Assembly (NCBI GenBank): GCA_003599575.1
Contig: QZKV01000039.1
Span: 1-64,000, forward strand
Direction of reading: 5' to 3'
DNA: 64,000 nt
From: Desulfobacteraceae bacterium
GTDB lineage: Bacteria > Desulfobacterota > Desulfobacteria > Desulfobacterales > Desulfosarcinaceae
Below are positions 16,770 through 26,835 of this stretch, one piece after another. The notes beneath the pieces were generated by a model. It saw nothing but the letters and a program-made list of their open reading frames with translations, searched no databases and was not told the DNA's origin. Within the stretch, counting starts at the first letter, position 1; every line of letters begins with the position of its first letter. A program made the translations under genes and the position numbers.

Positions 16770-18272
16770 ATGAACCAATGGCATAAAATGTTCTTGCTGG
16801 GGATCTGGCTGGCGATCGCTGTTTTCGATCCGTCATCCGTTCCGGCCCAATCCGTTCCCGAGGCATCCAAACCCATCTGCGCTTACTGCGGCGCATCACT
16901 CCCTAATGGGACCCATTCCTCGAGCTGCCCATATTATGCGCCCCGGTCGAAGGCGGGTGGGACGAAACACAAGCATGGACATGGTTCAGGCGATATCAAC
17001 GCTATGGTGGTCGGCACCCTGTTTGAAACGCTCCTGACCGCTATGTTTGCCGACAATGCAGCCAGCGAAAAGGAGGCGCTTGCCGCCAAACAGAAAGCGG
17101 CCGAAATTGCCCACCAGCAGGAAGAACTTAAAAGGGCCAAGGAGGCCAGAGAACAGGCCGAGTTCGAAAAGATGATGCAGTCCTTCAAACTCCTGGAGGA
17201 TTCACAGGCGGTCGGTTTCAAAACCCTCTCCGCTTCCGATTTGGATTTCAAAACTTTGGACGGCGAGATGGAAAAACTCGCCTCCGAAGCCCGCAGACCG
17301 TTTGATTCAGAGCCAAAGGTGAAAGCTCCCGGCAGTGAGGGCGCAAGCGGCGTCACACCTTTTTTCGGGGATCAAATGCCGATCGAGCAAATCCGACTTC
17401 TCGTCTATCCTGAAAACGACCCGAATGTGGTGGACCTCAGAAATGCTCGAAACTATGTGGTCGAGAATCTTAAAAAAAATGACCAGAGAATCACCGCGGC
17501 TGCAAAGCCCACGCGAGCCGATGCCCAGGACCGGCCGACCGAGGAGGCTTGCGTCATTCTGTCAAAAAAACTCGATGGGTTTCTCACCCAACGCGGCAAG
17601 TTCCAGCAGACCATCGATCTGGCCCAGGAGCAGTTGACCACCTGGCAGAATGCCAACCGCAACGCCCTGCTGAATGCGGCCAAGGACGGGTTGGAGTATT
17701 TTTCGGGACAACTGCTGGAGGATTTGACCAAACGCGGCAAGGCCGCGGACCGCCTGCAACAGATTTACGAGAGGAATGCCAGACAGATGGCGCAAGATGG
17801 TCTGGACACGGCTGCCATCGCGGCAAAAATCAAACGCTTGCAAGAATTGTCTTCAACAGGTCGCATCTCCGAGCTGACCGGCAACGTCAAAGACTGGCAG
17901 AGTTTCATCAAAAACGGCGTATCCGCCCTGATGCTGCAGCTGAACGCCTCCAATCAGGAAATTCAGGGAATGCTCGAAGACCCCCGCATGCAGAAATACT
18001 TCGAAATGGAGGCCCCGCAACTAAAGGCGCTGCTCGATGTATCCAGAATCGCCGCCTCGGCCGCTGTATTCGGCAAATGGGTCGCGAATAAAATGCCGAT
18101 CATCGGCGGCGTCGAACTTGCGATCAATCAATCCTACAATGCGCTGGACTGGTACCTGAGCTACAAACGTATCAAAGAGGCCCATGCGATCAACGGCCGC
18201 GTGCTGGAGGCAGTCCGGCTAAATCAACAGAATATTTATCAAATCTCCGCAGAACTAGGAAGTTGTTATTAA
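16770..18272 (+). CDS. Exported zinc-ribbon-like, coiled-coil protein of unknown function
   Basis: 500 residues. The signal peptide ends VPAQS. A short Cys cluster follows (CAYCG, then SSSCPYY) with a His-rich KHKHGHG segment, a possible metal site. Residues 100-170 are a long Lys/Glu/Ala coiled coil. The remainder is helical with a moderately hydrophobic stretch at about 425-450 (AASAAVFGKWVANKMPIIGGVEL). No enzyme motif was recognised. It is the last gene of the exported run and is followed by a repeat-containing spacer. Confidence 0.7.
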   Translation: MNQWHKMFLLGIWLAIAVFDPSSVPAQSVPEASKPICAYCGASLPNGTHSSSCPYYAPRSKAGGTKHKHGHGSGDINAMVVGTLFETLLTAMFADNAASEKEALAAKQKAAEIAHQQEELKRAKEAREQAEFEKMMQSFKLLEDSQAVGFKTLSASDLDFKTLDGEMEKLASEARRPFDSEPKVKAPGSEGASGVTPFFGDQMPIEQIRLLVYPENDPNVVDLRNARNYVVENLKKNDQRITAAAKPTRADAQDRPTEEACVILSKKLDGFLTQRGKFQQTIDLAQEQLTTWQNANRNALLNAAKDGLEYFSGQLLEDLTKRGKAADRLQQIYERNARQMAQDGLDTAAIAAKIKRLQELSSTGRISELTGNVKDWQSFIKNGVSALMLQLNASNQEIQGMLEDPRMQKYFEMEAPQLKALLDVSRIAASAAVFGKWVANKMPIIGGVELAINQSYNALDWYLSYKRIKEAHAINGRVLEAVRLNQQNIYQISAELGSCY

Positions 18273-18722
18273 ATGTGGACAACTGACGCATCTCCACGAA
18301 TCGGAATGCGCTAATCCCTTCAAATCCATCCTGCGGCGACATTTTGTGATACAGTCATCACTGCCATTAATGCTGTTCACCATTATTGCCCTGCTGTTGA
18401 TTAGGTCGATAAGTTCAAACTATCATCCTGCCCCAATTTGGGGGCTACCTGCTGCGGGCCAGATAGATGCCCAAATGGTATGTAATCAGCAATCACTCCG
18501 GCAGATCACAATTTGTGTAATGTTGTGCTTTCGGATTTCCCTTGTTCAAGACTTTGGTATGTAATCACCAATCGTGGGTTATTCCGGCGGCCAAACGCAT
18601 CAGCCATTTGCGATTTTTGAATAGCGCCCCCAATTGAAACGCCCCCAATCGTTTGATACCATGTTCCCTCGGAAAGCTGCACGGGTCCTTTCTACGATAT
18701 TTGAATACAGGGGGGTTAGCGA
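18273..18722. other. Intergenic region with repeat copies
   Basis: Contains the divergent repeat at 18395-18488 and a lone right end at 18556-18569 (GGTATGTAATCACC). No gene is visible. The downstream CheB-CheR gene must be transcribed from within this spacer or from further upstream. Confidence 0.5.
18395..18488. repeat. Divergent copy of the intergenic repeat
   Basis: Left end TGTTGATTAGGTCGAT, right end AGATAGATGCCCAAATGGTATGTAATCA. The middle differs from the 90-bp copies and contains CCCCAATTTGGGGG, a perfect palindrome. It shares the AGATAGATG...GGTATGTAATCA end with 24657-24692. Confidence 0.55.
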
Positions 18723-21680
18723 ATGCCGGCCAAAAAGAAATATTCAGCGCCTGTCCGCAAGGCCGCAATAAAAAGTAAAGAGCATGAAAGGCCGGAAGCC
18801 GGTGGCGATTTCCCGATTGTGGGCATCGGCGCTTCGGCCGGAGGTTTGGAAACCCTGCAGGTCTTTTTTTCGAAAGTACCGGCCAACGTCGATATCGCAT
18901 TCGTGATCATCCAACACCTCAGTCCAAAATACAAAAGCATCATGGCCGAGCTTTTGGCCAAACACACCCCCCTTTCTGTCCGCCAGATAGAGGATGGCAT
19001 GCGTGTTTTGCCGGGCTGCGTCTTTCTTAATCCTCCCGACAAGAACGTGGCCATTTTCAACCGCAGCCTTCATCTGATGGGACCGATCAAGGCCAGCGGC
19101 ATCAACATGCCCATCGATTTTTTCTTCCGTTCGCTTTCCGAGGATCAGAAGGAAAGGGCGATCGGCATCATCGTTTCGGGTACCGCTTCGGACGGCACCT
19201 TGGGCATCAAGGCCATCAAGGGCGAAGGGGGCATGGCCATGGCCGAGGACCCGGACACGGCCAAATACGACGGCATGCCCAGGAGCGCCGTTGCCACCGG
19301 CCTGATCGACTTTATCGTTCCGGTGGAAACGATGCCGCAAACCTTGCTGGAGTATATCAAGCACCCCTTTTTAAGTTCGCCGGGCAAGATCAAGCTGTCT
19401 GAGGCCGGAACCCAACAACAACTCAACAAAATTTTCGCCCTTATCCGCAGCGCCACCGGACATGATTTTTCAAAATACAAACCCAACACCATCCAGCGCC
19501 GCATCGAGCGCCGCCTGGCGGTTCACCAGCTCGAAAAGCTTTCCGACTACGTCATCTATCTGCAAAAAACCCCCAGCGAAGCCCAAGCCGTTTTCAAGGA
19601 TCTGTTGATCGGCGTGACCAGTTTTTTCAGGGACCCTGAAGCATTTAAAGTATTGGGGCAACAGGGACTTGAAAAGTTACTGCAAAACAAAAAAGCCAAT
19701 GAGCCGCTGCGCTGCTGGGTGGTGGGCTGCGCTACGGGCGAAGAGGCGTATTCTCTTGCCATGCTGTTCGTCGAGGCCATGGAACAAAGCAACAAGCACC
19801 TGGATGTACAGATTTTCGCCTCGGATATCGATGCTCTTGCTATCGAAACCGCCCGCAGAGGGGTTTATCCGGACAGCATCGCCACGGATGTTTCCAAGGA
19901 ACGGCTAAGCCTGTTTTTCACCAGGGAACAGGGGGCGTTCAAGGTTAAAAAAAAGATCCGCGACATGATCGTATTCTCTGAGCAGAGCATCATTAAAGAT
20001 CCCCCCTTTTCCAAGATGGACCTGGTGAGTTGCAGAAATCTTCTAATTTACCTGGATGTAGAGCTTCAGAAAAAAATCATCACATTATTGCATTATGCAT
20101 TGAATCCGAAAGGGGTTTTGTTTTTGGGGTCAGCAGAGTCCATCGGCGAGTTTGGCGACCTGTTCGAGCCCCTTGACGGCAAGTTGAAGATTTATCAACG
20201 CAAGGCGGGAAATTCCCACCCGGTCATTGGTTATCCGACCGGCAGGGGACCTGACGATCAGGCTAAAAGCCAACCTGAAGAGGCTTCGCATGTGCGCAGA
20301 TCGTTCGATCTGCGGGCCTTAGCTGAAAAAACAGTCCTGGACCAGTACGCCCCCGCGGCCGTGCTGATCAATGACAAGTACGATATTTTGCATTTTGTAG
20401 GCCGGACCGAAAAATACCTCGTGCCGCCGACCGGCAAACCCAGCTTCAACCTGTTGAACATGGCCCGGCTTGATCTCAAATTCGACCTGACGGCCGGGAT
20501 ACACCAGGCAAAAAGCGAAAATAAGCGCACCACCCGTAAAGGCATCCGGGTTGAGTACAACGGCACTTTTTGCATCGTGGACCTTTCCGTCAGCCCGCTT
20601 CCCGACAAAGGAGAGCTTCCCCCTGGGCATTTGCTGGTCGTCTTCGAGGACAGGACCTCCGCTCACCCGGCAGATGATGCATTCCTGAAAGCATCCCGAG
20701 GAAAAACCAAGGAGCCCAAAGCCAGGCAATTAGAACAAGATCTGAACTCAACCCGCGAATATCTTCGGGCCACCATCGAGGAGCTTGAAACCTCCAACGA
20801 GGAACTGCAATCGACCAACGAAGAGCTGCAGTCGGTCAACGAGGAGCTGCAAAGCGCCAATGAAGAACTGGAGACCTCCAAGGAGGAGCTGCAATCCACC
20901 AATGAAGAGCTCAACACGGTCAACACGGAGCTTCAAAACAAAGTGCATGAACTTTCAAGAACCAGCGACGACATGAACAATCTGCTGACCGCCACTGGCA
21001 TCGCATCCATATTTTTGGACATCCGCCTTTGCATCAAACGCTACACAGCGGCCGCGGCGCGGATCATCAAGCTGATCCCGACCGACATCGACAGGCCCTT
21101 AAATGATCTTAAAACCAGCTTTCCCAAGGTTGATCTGGCGCAAAAAGCCCAAAGCGTGCTCGACGATCTCAATACCTTCGAAATGCAAATCGAATCCGAA
21201 GACCACATCCAGTATCAGGTCAAGGCCATGCCGTATCGCACTGCGGAAAATGTCATTGACGGCGTGGTGATGACATTTATTAATATCCAACCCCAGTTCA
21301 GTCAGGCAGAATCCAAATTGAGGCGGTTTGCCACCGTGCTGGAAGACTCCAACGATGCCATTATGGTGCAGGATTTCGAAGGCCGGATCTTGGCATGGAA
21401 CAAGGGGGCCGAGGAAATGTACGGCTGGACGGAGGCAGAGGCGCTGAAAATGAATGCCGCGGACCTTCTCCCCAAAGACAAACAAAACGAGTTCCAAACG
21501 CTGGCGGACACCATCAAAAGGGGTGAAACAGTTAGATCTTTGCAAACCCGACGTAAATCCAAAACCGGTCGTATATTAGACACTTGGCTGACGATCACAT
21601 TGCTGACCGATAAAAACGGGCGCCCCGTTCAAATTGCGACCACCGAACGTGATCTGGCATGGTTAACCGAGAGGGCATAA
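18723..21680 (+). CDS. CheB-CheR-PAS-PAS chemotaxis-type fusion protein
   Basis: 985 residues. Residues 30-215 are a CheB methylesterase with its triad Ser38 (GASAGG), His65 (QHLSP) and Asp157 (TASDGT). Residues about 225-490 are a CheR methyltransferase ([23 protein letters not shown] motif; [10 protein letters not shown]). A coiled coil of repeated N/S-x-EELQ/E units spans about 680-745. A CheR-linked PAS domain (about 755-855) and a second PAS (about 865-980) follow. It lacks a CheB receiver and any kinase domain. The kinase gene that follows starts 6 bases after the stop, so the pair probably forms one split sensory unit. Proteins of this type adjust receptor or kinase methylation, and the target here is unknown. 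Confidence 0.92.
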   Translation: MPAKKKYSAPVRKAAIKSKEHERPEAGGDFPIVGIGASAGGLETLQVFFSKVPANVDIAFVIIQHLSPKYKSIMAELLAKHTPLSVRQIEDGMRVLPGCVFLNPPDKNVAIFNRSLHLMGPIKASGINMPIDFFFRSLSEDQKERAIGIIVSGTASDGTLGIKAIKGEGGMAMAEDPDTAKYDGMPRSAVATGLIDFIVPVETMPQTLLEYIKHPFLSSPGKIKLSEAGTQQQLNKIFALIRSATGHDFSKYKPNTIQRRIERRLAVHQLEKLSDYVIYLQKTPSEAQAVFKDLLIGVTSFFRDPEAFKVLGQQGLEKLLQNKKANEPLRCWVVGCATGEEAYSLAMLFVEAMEQSNKHLDVQIFASDIDALAIETARRGVYPDSIATDVSKERLSLFFTREQGAFKVKKKIRDMIVFSEQSIIKDPPFSKMDLVSCRNLLIYLDVELQKKIITLLHYALNPKGVLFLGSAESIGEFGDLFEPLDGKLKIYQRKAGNSHPVIGYPTGRGPDDQAKSQPEEASHVRRSFDLRALAEKTVLDQYAPAAVLINDKYDILHFVGRTEKYLVPPTGKPSFNLLNMARLDLKFDLTAGIHQAKSENKRTTRKGIRVEYNGTFCIVDLSVSPLPDKGELPPGHLLVVFEDRTSAHPADDAFLKASRGKTKEPKARQLEQDLNSTREYLRATIEELETSNEELQSTNEELQSVNEELQSANEELETSKEELQSTNEELNTVNTELQNKVHELSRTSDDMNNLLTATGIASIFLDIRLCIKRYTAAAARIIKLIPTDIDRPLNDLKTSFPKVDLAQKAQSVLDDLNTFEMQIESEDHIQYQVKAMPYRTAENVIDGVVMTFINIQPQFSQAESKLRRFATVLEDSNDAIMVQDFEGRILAWNKGAEEMYGWTEAEALKMNAADLLPKDKQNEFQTLADTIKRGETVRSLQTRRKSKTGRILDTWLTITLLTDKNGRPVQIATTERDLAWLTERA

Positions 21681-21685
21681 CGGCA

Positions 21686-23833
21686 ATGAAAAACGTTACC
21701 ATTTATACGGAAGAGAATCGTAAGCTCAGGCAAAAGGCTGAACGTTTGCTGGATCAAGCAAAAGATGAGGCCCAGGATCTTGCCGGCATGCCGCCTCAAG
21801 AAGTCTCCAAGCTGGTCCACGAGCTTCGCGTTCACCAGATTGAGCTCAAAATGCAAAACGATGAACTGCGGCGCATTCAGGCAGAGCTTGAAAAAGCCCG
21901 GGATCGTTATGTGCATCTGTACGACTTTGCGCCTACAGCTTACTTGACCGTCGATGAAAAGGGCGCTGTCGTGGAGGCGAATCTGACCGCCGCCACCTTG
22001 CTGGAACGGCCGCGGTCTGCCCTTGTCGGCATGATGTTCAGCCGCTTTGTTCACCGTGACGATCAGGATGTTTGGTATCTTCATCGTAAGCGTCTTCTGG
22101 AAACTGGGGATTTCCAGGCTTTCCAGCTAAGGTTGGTCAAAAACGACGGCGGCGTGTTTTCCGTCAATCTCGAATGCATGCTGGTTGAAGAGAGCCAACG
22201 CGGGCTGAAAGCGATCAGAATTTCAGCCACCGACATCACCGAGCTCAAGCGAGCCGAAGAGAAGCTGCGGCAAAGCGAGGAGAAGTACCGCGCACTTTTC
22301 GAGTCGCTCGACGCAGGCTACTGTGTCATTGAGCTGCGCATCGAGCCGGACCAACCGCTTGACTACCGGTTCATTGAGATCAACAAAGCGTTCGAGCGGC
22401 AGTCCACGCTGACCAATGCCAATGGAAAATGGATGCGCGAACTGCGGCCAAACCATGAAGAGTCATGGTTTAAGATCTACCGCGATGTGGCCCTTACCGG
22501 CCAACCGGTGTGGCTTGAACGCTTCGGGCGCGAGCTGGGTAACAGGTGGTTTGCGGTGAACGCGTTCCGGATTGGTCCGGCGCAGCAGCGGCGCGTTGCC
22601 GTTTTGTTTTACGATATTACCGACCGCAAGCAGACCGAAGAGGCATTACGGCAGTTGAACGAAACACTTGAGCTGCAGGTCGCTGAGCGCACCGAACTGG
22701 CCGAGAAGCGCGCAAGGCAACTTCAATCTCTGGCGGTTGAGTTGATCGAGGCCGAAGAAAAAGAACGCTGGCGCATTTCCGAGTTGCTGCATGAGGATTT
22801 GCAGCAGATTTTGGCAGGCGCCAAGATGCAGTTGCAACCTGCCCGCGCAAAAGCACCACCCGAATGGCTGTTGGACAATGTGGATCGGTTGCTCGAGCAT
22901 GCGATCGAAAAGTCCCGCAGCCTGTCGCAAGACCTGAGCCCGGCGATACTGCATAGCTCGGATCTTACCTTCTCTCTCAATTGGCTGAGAGTAAAAATGT
23001 CTGAAAAGTTCGGTTTATTCACCGATCTTGTAATCCTTTCCGAACAACCGTTTCTAAGTGAGCCATTAAAGGTATTTATCTTCCGGGCAGTACAAGAGCT
23101 TTTGCTCAATGTGGCCAACCATTCAGGAGAAAAAAGCGCCCGTGTCGTCCTTTCCAGTTCCGAAAACAGCATCGTTGCCGCAGTCAGCGATACCGGCATA
23201 GGGTTCGACCCTGCAATCTTTAACATAAGTACAGCCGTTGCCAAAAGCGGCCTTGGCTTATTGAGTCTGCGCGAGCGGGCCAGCTACATTGGCGGCAGAC
23301 TGGATATTGAAAGCGCCCCTGGTCAAGGCAGCCGGATCACTTTGACGGTTCCACGGATCACTCAGGACAGCGAAGAGCCGCAGACGGAGGAAGCCGAAGA
23401 GCAAGTTCGCATTGCGTCCGCAGAACCAATTTCGTGCTCTGATAGTGAGATTAAAGTGCTTTTAATCGACTCCCACGAAGTCATGCGCCAGGCGCTAATC
23501 AAATTAGTATCGGACAAGCCAGACATTCAGATCGTCGGTGAGGCGGCAAATGGGCAGGATGCTCTGGAGCTTGCCCGGCAGAAAAAACCAAATTTGGTTC
23601 TTATGGACTTATCGATGTCTGAGATGGAATGCATTAAGGCAATCCGTTTGATCAAAACCAAACTACCGCATGTCCGGGTGATCGGTCTCTTACTGTACGA
23701 GGATGAGCCGCTGGCCCGCACGATGGTTCAAGCCGGCGCGGAATGCGTTATCAGCAAAACAGCTTCATCTTCTGAATTGCTCGAGACGATTTACGGCGTG
23801 AACAGCAAAAATCAACAGGTAAAGATAAAATGA
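21686..23833 (+). CDS. Cytoplasmic hybrid kinase: coiled coil-PAS-PAS-HisKA_3-HATPase-receiver with altered acidic pocket
   Basis: 715 residues from ATG 21686; the ATG at 21659 overlaps the upstream gene. An N-terminal coiled coil (KLRQKAERLL, QNDELRRIQAELEKAR) leads to PAS domains at about 75-190 and 205-325. The HisKA_3 box has LLHEDLQQ (His369), followed by a Bergerat ATPase. The receiver keeps the phosphoacceptor Asp641 (VLMDLSM) and Lys (SKTASS). However, the usual DDHEV pair reads DSHEV (Asp595-Ser596), and the MPEMDG loop reads MSEMEC. Loss of one acidic metal ligand should weaken phosphorylation. There is no membrane segment and no output domain. It is probably translated with the CheB-CheR fusion just upstream. 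Confidence 0.88.
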   Translation: MKNVTIYTEENRKLRQKAERLLDQAKDEAQDLAGMPPQEVSKLVHELRVHQIELKMQNDELRRIQAELEKARDRYVHLYDFAPTAYLTVDEKGAVVEANLTAATLLERPRSALVGMMFSRFVHRDDQDVWYLHRKRLLETGDFQAFQLRLVKNDGGVFSVNLECMLVEESQRGLKAIRISATDITELKRAEEKLRQSEEKYRALFESLDAGYCVIELRIEPDQPLDYRFIEINKAFERQSTLTNANGKWMRELRPNHEESWFKIYRDVALTGQPVWLERFGRELGNRWFAVNAFRIGPAQQRRVAVLFYDITDRKQTEEALRQLNETLELQVAERTELAEKRARQLQSLAVELIEAEEKERWRISELLHEDLQQILAGAKMQLQPARAKAPPEWLLDNVDRLLEHAIEKSRSLSQDLSPAILHSSDLTFSLNWLRVKMSEKFGLFTDLVILSEQPFLSEPLKVFIFRAVQELLLNVANHSGEKSARVVLSSSENSIVAAVSDTGIGFDPAIFNISTAVAKSGLGLLSLRERASYIGGRLDIESAPGQGSRITLTVPRITQDSEEPQTEEAEEQVRIASAEPISCSDSEIKVLLIDSHEVMRQALIKLVSDKPDIQIVGEAANGQDALELARQKKPNLVLMDLSMSEMECIKAIRLIKTKLPHVRVIGLLLYEDEPLARTMVQAGAECVISKTASSSELLETIYGVNSKNQQVKIK

Positions 23834-24182
23834 AACTCCAAAGATCTGCCATGAATCGTAACTGAAAAGGTAGCCCGTCCAATAATCTGCGGGTTGATCT
23901 CCTGGCATCAGGGTTGTGATAAGGCCGATGATCCCCAACCTATCATCGGACAATCCGGCAATGTCGACGGCGTAAAATAGATGGTCCGGTGGTATGTAAT
24001 CACATCCCTATGTCAGCCCGCGAAGGTCCTGGACAACATCTCTGATGTTTCTTTTCCTTGGAAAAACTCATCAAACAGTTATCTTTGAGTAAGAATCTGA
24101 GAGCTCATGATCATTCAATTAGGGAATCTGGCAAAATGCCTGAACAAAAAAGAGCGCTGCCACCCGATTTTAGTTAGAGTGG
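23834..24182. other. Intergenic region with a 90-bp repeat
   Basis: Contains repeat copy 2 (23915-24004). Nothing else is supported. Confidence 0.5.
23915..24004. repeat. 90-bp intergenic repeat, copy 2
   Basis: Starts TGTGATAAGGCCGATGATCC and ends GGTATGTAATCACA. It has the same length as copy 1 (11083-11172) and about eight differences. The TGTGAT end is the inverse of the ATCACA end. Confidence 0.75.
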
Positions 24183-24630
24183 TTGTCCAAGGTATTCGAT
24201 CATAACCCCCTTGCAATGGTGGTCAGCCGGGTCGACGACGGACGTATTGAGCAGGTCAACCCGGCTTTTTTAAAATTGTTCGCCGCTCTCGGAATGCGGT
24301 CATCGGGAAAACTTCGCTCGAGCTCGGGATGATTGCCGAGCATGACCGCGAGGAAATCATCCAAATTTTGCGCCAAGATGGATCTGAGAGAGTGAGGAGC
24401 GTATCCGGTTTTCCGTTGAGGCTGCCGATCTGGGCACCTGGGACCTTGACATGACAACCGACCGGGCGGTTCGCTCTCTCCGCTACGATCAGATATGGGG
24501 ATATTCCGAACTACAGCCGAATTGGGGGTTGGAAATCGCCATGCGACATGTCGTGGCGGAGGACCGTCCCGGGATCATGGAGGCGTATGAAGGGGCAATG
24601 CGTTGGTTTCGATGGTGCAAGTCAATGTAA
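24183..24630 (+). pseudogene. Decayed PAS-domain sensor gene
   Basis: Three frames together encode a PAS sensor: VFDHNPLAMVVSRVDDGRI, then QVNPAFLKLF; after a shift near 24290, AVIGKTSLELGMIAEHDREE; after another near 24390, EERIRFSVEAADLGTWDLDM and a WGYSELQPNWG segment. The last block is a typical second-PAS start. No kinase domain follows. At least two indels and loss of both ends mark it as dead, probably a former relative of the neighbouring sensor kinases. Confidence 0.65.
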
Positions 24631-24656
24631 CTCACCGATTGGCATTTGCATCTCAA

Positions 24657-24692
24657 TGGGCAGATAGATGTGCCAAATGGAATGTAATCACA
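24657..24692. repeat. Right-end copy of the intergenic repeat
   Basis: AATGGGCAGATAGATG...CCAAATGGAATGTAATCACA matches the right end of the copy at 18395-18488 and carries the TAATCACA terminus. No left end is evident nearby. Confidence 0.5.
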
Positions 24693-24902
24693 AGTACCAT
24701 GGTTGGCCCTAAGATATTCGGCAGCTATTTTCAGGCGGCTCTGAGCTGTTGAATGCTATATGGGATTACCTCAAACCTCCCACCTGAGCTCCTGATTTGA
24801 CCCGTTATCTTTCAGCCCTATTTTCTTTTAGTTTCCATAAGTTCGAAATAGAGTTTTCTGATCTGAGATCTTCTGGAAACCAAAGTCATCGGGAGATGCA
24901 AA

Positions 24903-26345
24903 ATGGTTTCCATATCCAAAACAATGGCGCCTGACTACCGCCTGCTTTTCGAAGCAAGCCCCCATCCTTACATCATCCTGAGGGTTGACCCGAGCTATAC
25001 CATAGTGGCCGTGAACGACCGTTATTCTGAACAGCTGGGCATTCATGATTTCGTTCTAAAGGACGACCTTGCGCGCCTTGTACCGGCCATCCAGCGCAGC
25101 TTAAATGAAATTGAGGTGCACCGCGCTCGCCGCAGGGCTGAAAAAAAGCTGCGCGAAAGCGAAGAACTGGCCCGGCAGCGCCTGGCAGAAATAGAGGCGA
25201 TTTATCGCACGGCGCCAGTCGGATTGTGCGTGCTTGATACCGGATTGAAGTTTTTGCGCATCAATGCCCAAATGGCTGAGATCAACGGCATGCCCGCCGA
25301 GGATCACATCGGCCGCACGGTCCGGGAGATTTTACCGGGGATGGCCGATCAGGTCGAACCCCTGCTGCTCAGTGTCATGCAAACCGGCCTTCCTTTGCGC
25401 GACAGCGAAATCTCCGGCGAGACCGCTGCGCGACCGGGTGTCTTGCGCACCTGGAGACACAGTGTGCACCCCTTGAAAACAAGCGATGGGAAAATCATCG
25501 GGCTCAATACCGTGATCGAGGAGATTACTGAACGCAAAAAAGCACAGGAGGCGCTGTCTGCCTTGAATAAAGAACTAAAGCAGCGCACCGAGTTGGCTGA
25601 AGCGCGGGCGCGGCAGCTGAATCATCTGGCGGTGGAGCTCATCGAGGCCGAAGAAAGGGAGCGCAGGCGCTTGTCTGAACTGCTCCATGATGATTTGCAG
25701 CAGACTCTGGCCGCCGCCCGGATGCATCTGCAGGCAGTCGGCCAGGGGCTTGCCAGCGACCCCTTGCTGGCAAGGGTTGAAGGGCTGCTGAATGAGGCTA
25801 TAGGAAAGTCACGTTCCCTTTCGCATGAGCTGAGTCCTTCCGTGCTTTATCATTCGGGCCTGAGCGCCGCATTGAAATGGATCGTCGGGCAAATGGAGGA
25901 GCGGTTCGGCTTGCGAGCCGATCTTGAAATCGGCTGTGATCAGAAAAGGTGCGAAAGTGAGCCTGTAAAGGTATTCATATTCAGGGCCGCGCACGAGCTG
26001 TTGTTCAATGTTGTCAAGCATGCCGGAGTCAAAAGCGCCAAAATACTGCTCAGCTGTCCTGACAACCAGATGGTTCTGACCATCAGCGATCGTGGCCGGG
26101 GCTTCAATCCCGAGGAGCTGGAATTAAATACGAAATCAGGCTTGGGGTTGCTCAGTCTCAGAGAACGTGCCCGCAACTTCGGAGGCCGGCTGGTGATCGA
26201 CAGCGGGCCGGCAAAGGGAGTCAACTTATGCTCATTGTGCCCCTCAGTGCGCCCATTGCCGATGAACCGCCGCAACTCGGCCCGGGCGCCGACAAGCCGC
26301 CTGACATTCCAGCGCTGCCTTTTGCTTCAACCACGGCAGGTGTGA
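24903..26345 (+). CDS. PAS-HisKA_3 sensor kinase, separated from its receiver by an apparent one-base deletion
   Basis: 480 residues as read. ATG 24903 has GGGAG upstream. The first about 40 residues begin a PAS domain, but the text then changes to HDFVLKDDLARLVPAI. That wording is typical of the C-terminal end of a receiver domain, which suggests an internal fusion. A complete PAS spans about 95-215. HisKA_3 with LLHDDLQQ (His262) and a full HATPase (GLGLLSLRERA) follow. At about 26208-26215 the reading becomes [11 protein letters not shown]. Restoring one G would give [17 protein letters not shown] and run straight into the receiver at 26228, as in the sister proteins. It may therefore be a natural split, a recent mutation or a sequencing error. 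The last about 45 residues of this frame are spurious. Confidence 0.8.
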   Translation: MVSISKTMAPDYRLLFEASPHPYIILRVDPSYTIVAVNDRYSEQLGIHDFVLKDDLARLVPAIQRSLNEIEVHRARRRAEKKLRESEELARQRLAEIEAIYRTAPVGLCVLDTGLKFLRINAQMAEINGMPAEDHIGRTVREILPGMADQVEPLLLSVMQTGLPLRDSEISGETAARPGVLRTWRHSVHPLKTSDGKIIGLNTVIEEITERKKAQEALSALNKELKQRTELAEARARQLNHLAVELIEAEERERRRLSELLHDDLQQTLAAARMHLQAVGQGLASDPLLARVEGLLNEAIGKSRSLSHELSPSVLYHSGLSAALKWIVGQMEERFGLRADLEIGCDQKRCESEPVKVFIFRAAHELLFNVVKHAGVKSAKILLSCPDNQMVLTISDRGRGFNPEELELNTKSGLGLLSLRERARNFGGRLVIDSGPAKGVNLCSLCPSVRPLPMNRRNSARAPTSRLTFQRCLLLQPRQV

Positions 26346-26722
26346 CACGCGTGTTTTTTGTTGATGATCATAAGGTCATGCGTCAGGGTCTTGTCAAGTT
26401 AATCGCCGGTCAGCCCGGCATTCATGTGGTCGGTGAAGCGGCGAACGGTCTGGAAGCTGTAGAAATGACCAAACGGCTTAACCCGGATGTGATCATAATG
26501 GATGTTTCCATGCCCGAAATGGATGGCATCGAGGCCACCCGCCGAATCAAGAACGAATTACCCAAGGCCCGCGTGGTCGGATTATCCATGTATGAGGATG
26601 AACATATCTACAAGGCCATGTGCGAAGCCGGCGCGGAATCCTTTGTAAGTAAGAACGCTTCACCTGCGCGACTGCTTAACGCCATTTATGGAGCCGCTCA
26701 GGAAAAAAAGCTGCCCTATTGA
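26228..26722 (+). CDS. Stand-alone NarL-type receiver domain, the severed C-terminus of the preceding kinase
   Basis: 164 residues from ATG 26228, which has AGGGAG about 7 bases upstream and so might be translated independently. Residues about 1-10 (LIVPLSAP) are the last strand of the kinase ATPase domain. The receiver has [11 protein letters not shown], phosphoacceptor in [12 protein letters not shown], and Lys in SKNASP. There is no HTH. It overlaps the kinase frame by 118 bases. If the deletion is real, the cell would make a separate single-domain receiver instead of a hybrid kinase. Confidence 0.75.
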   Translation: MLIVPLSAPIADEPPQLGPGADKPPDIPALPFASTTAGVTRVFFVDDHKVMRQGLVKLIAGQPGIHVVGEAANGLEAVEMTKRLNPDVIIMDVSMPEMDGIEATRRIKNELPKARVVGLSMYEDEHIYKAMCEAGAESFVSKNASPARLLNAIYGAAQEKKLPY

Positions 26723-26835
26723 TTCAATAACGGCGACCATACAACCGGGGTATGTTAGCTGTCGTTCAGGCGACGCGCGGGCGGGAGCGGTTGCATTCGC
26801 AACCTGCGCATAAGGGCACGGTATTGGAGCCAGCG

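Noticed and set aside
18744-19364. Minus-strand open frame of 206 codons
   Set aside because: Antisense shadow of the CheB domain, without a ribosome-binding site or recognisable motif.
20760-20950. Repeated N/S-x-EELQ coding sequence as a novel repeat protein
   Set aside because: This is the standard coiled-coil linker of CheB-CheR-PAS fusions.
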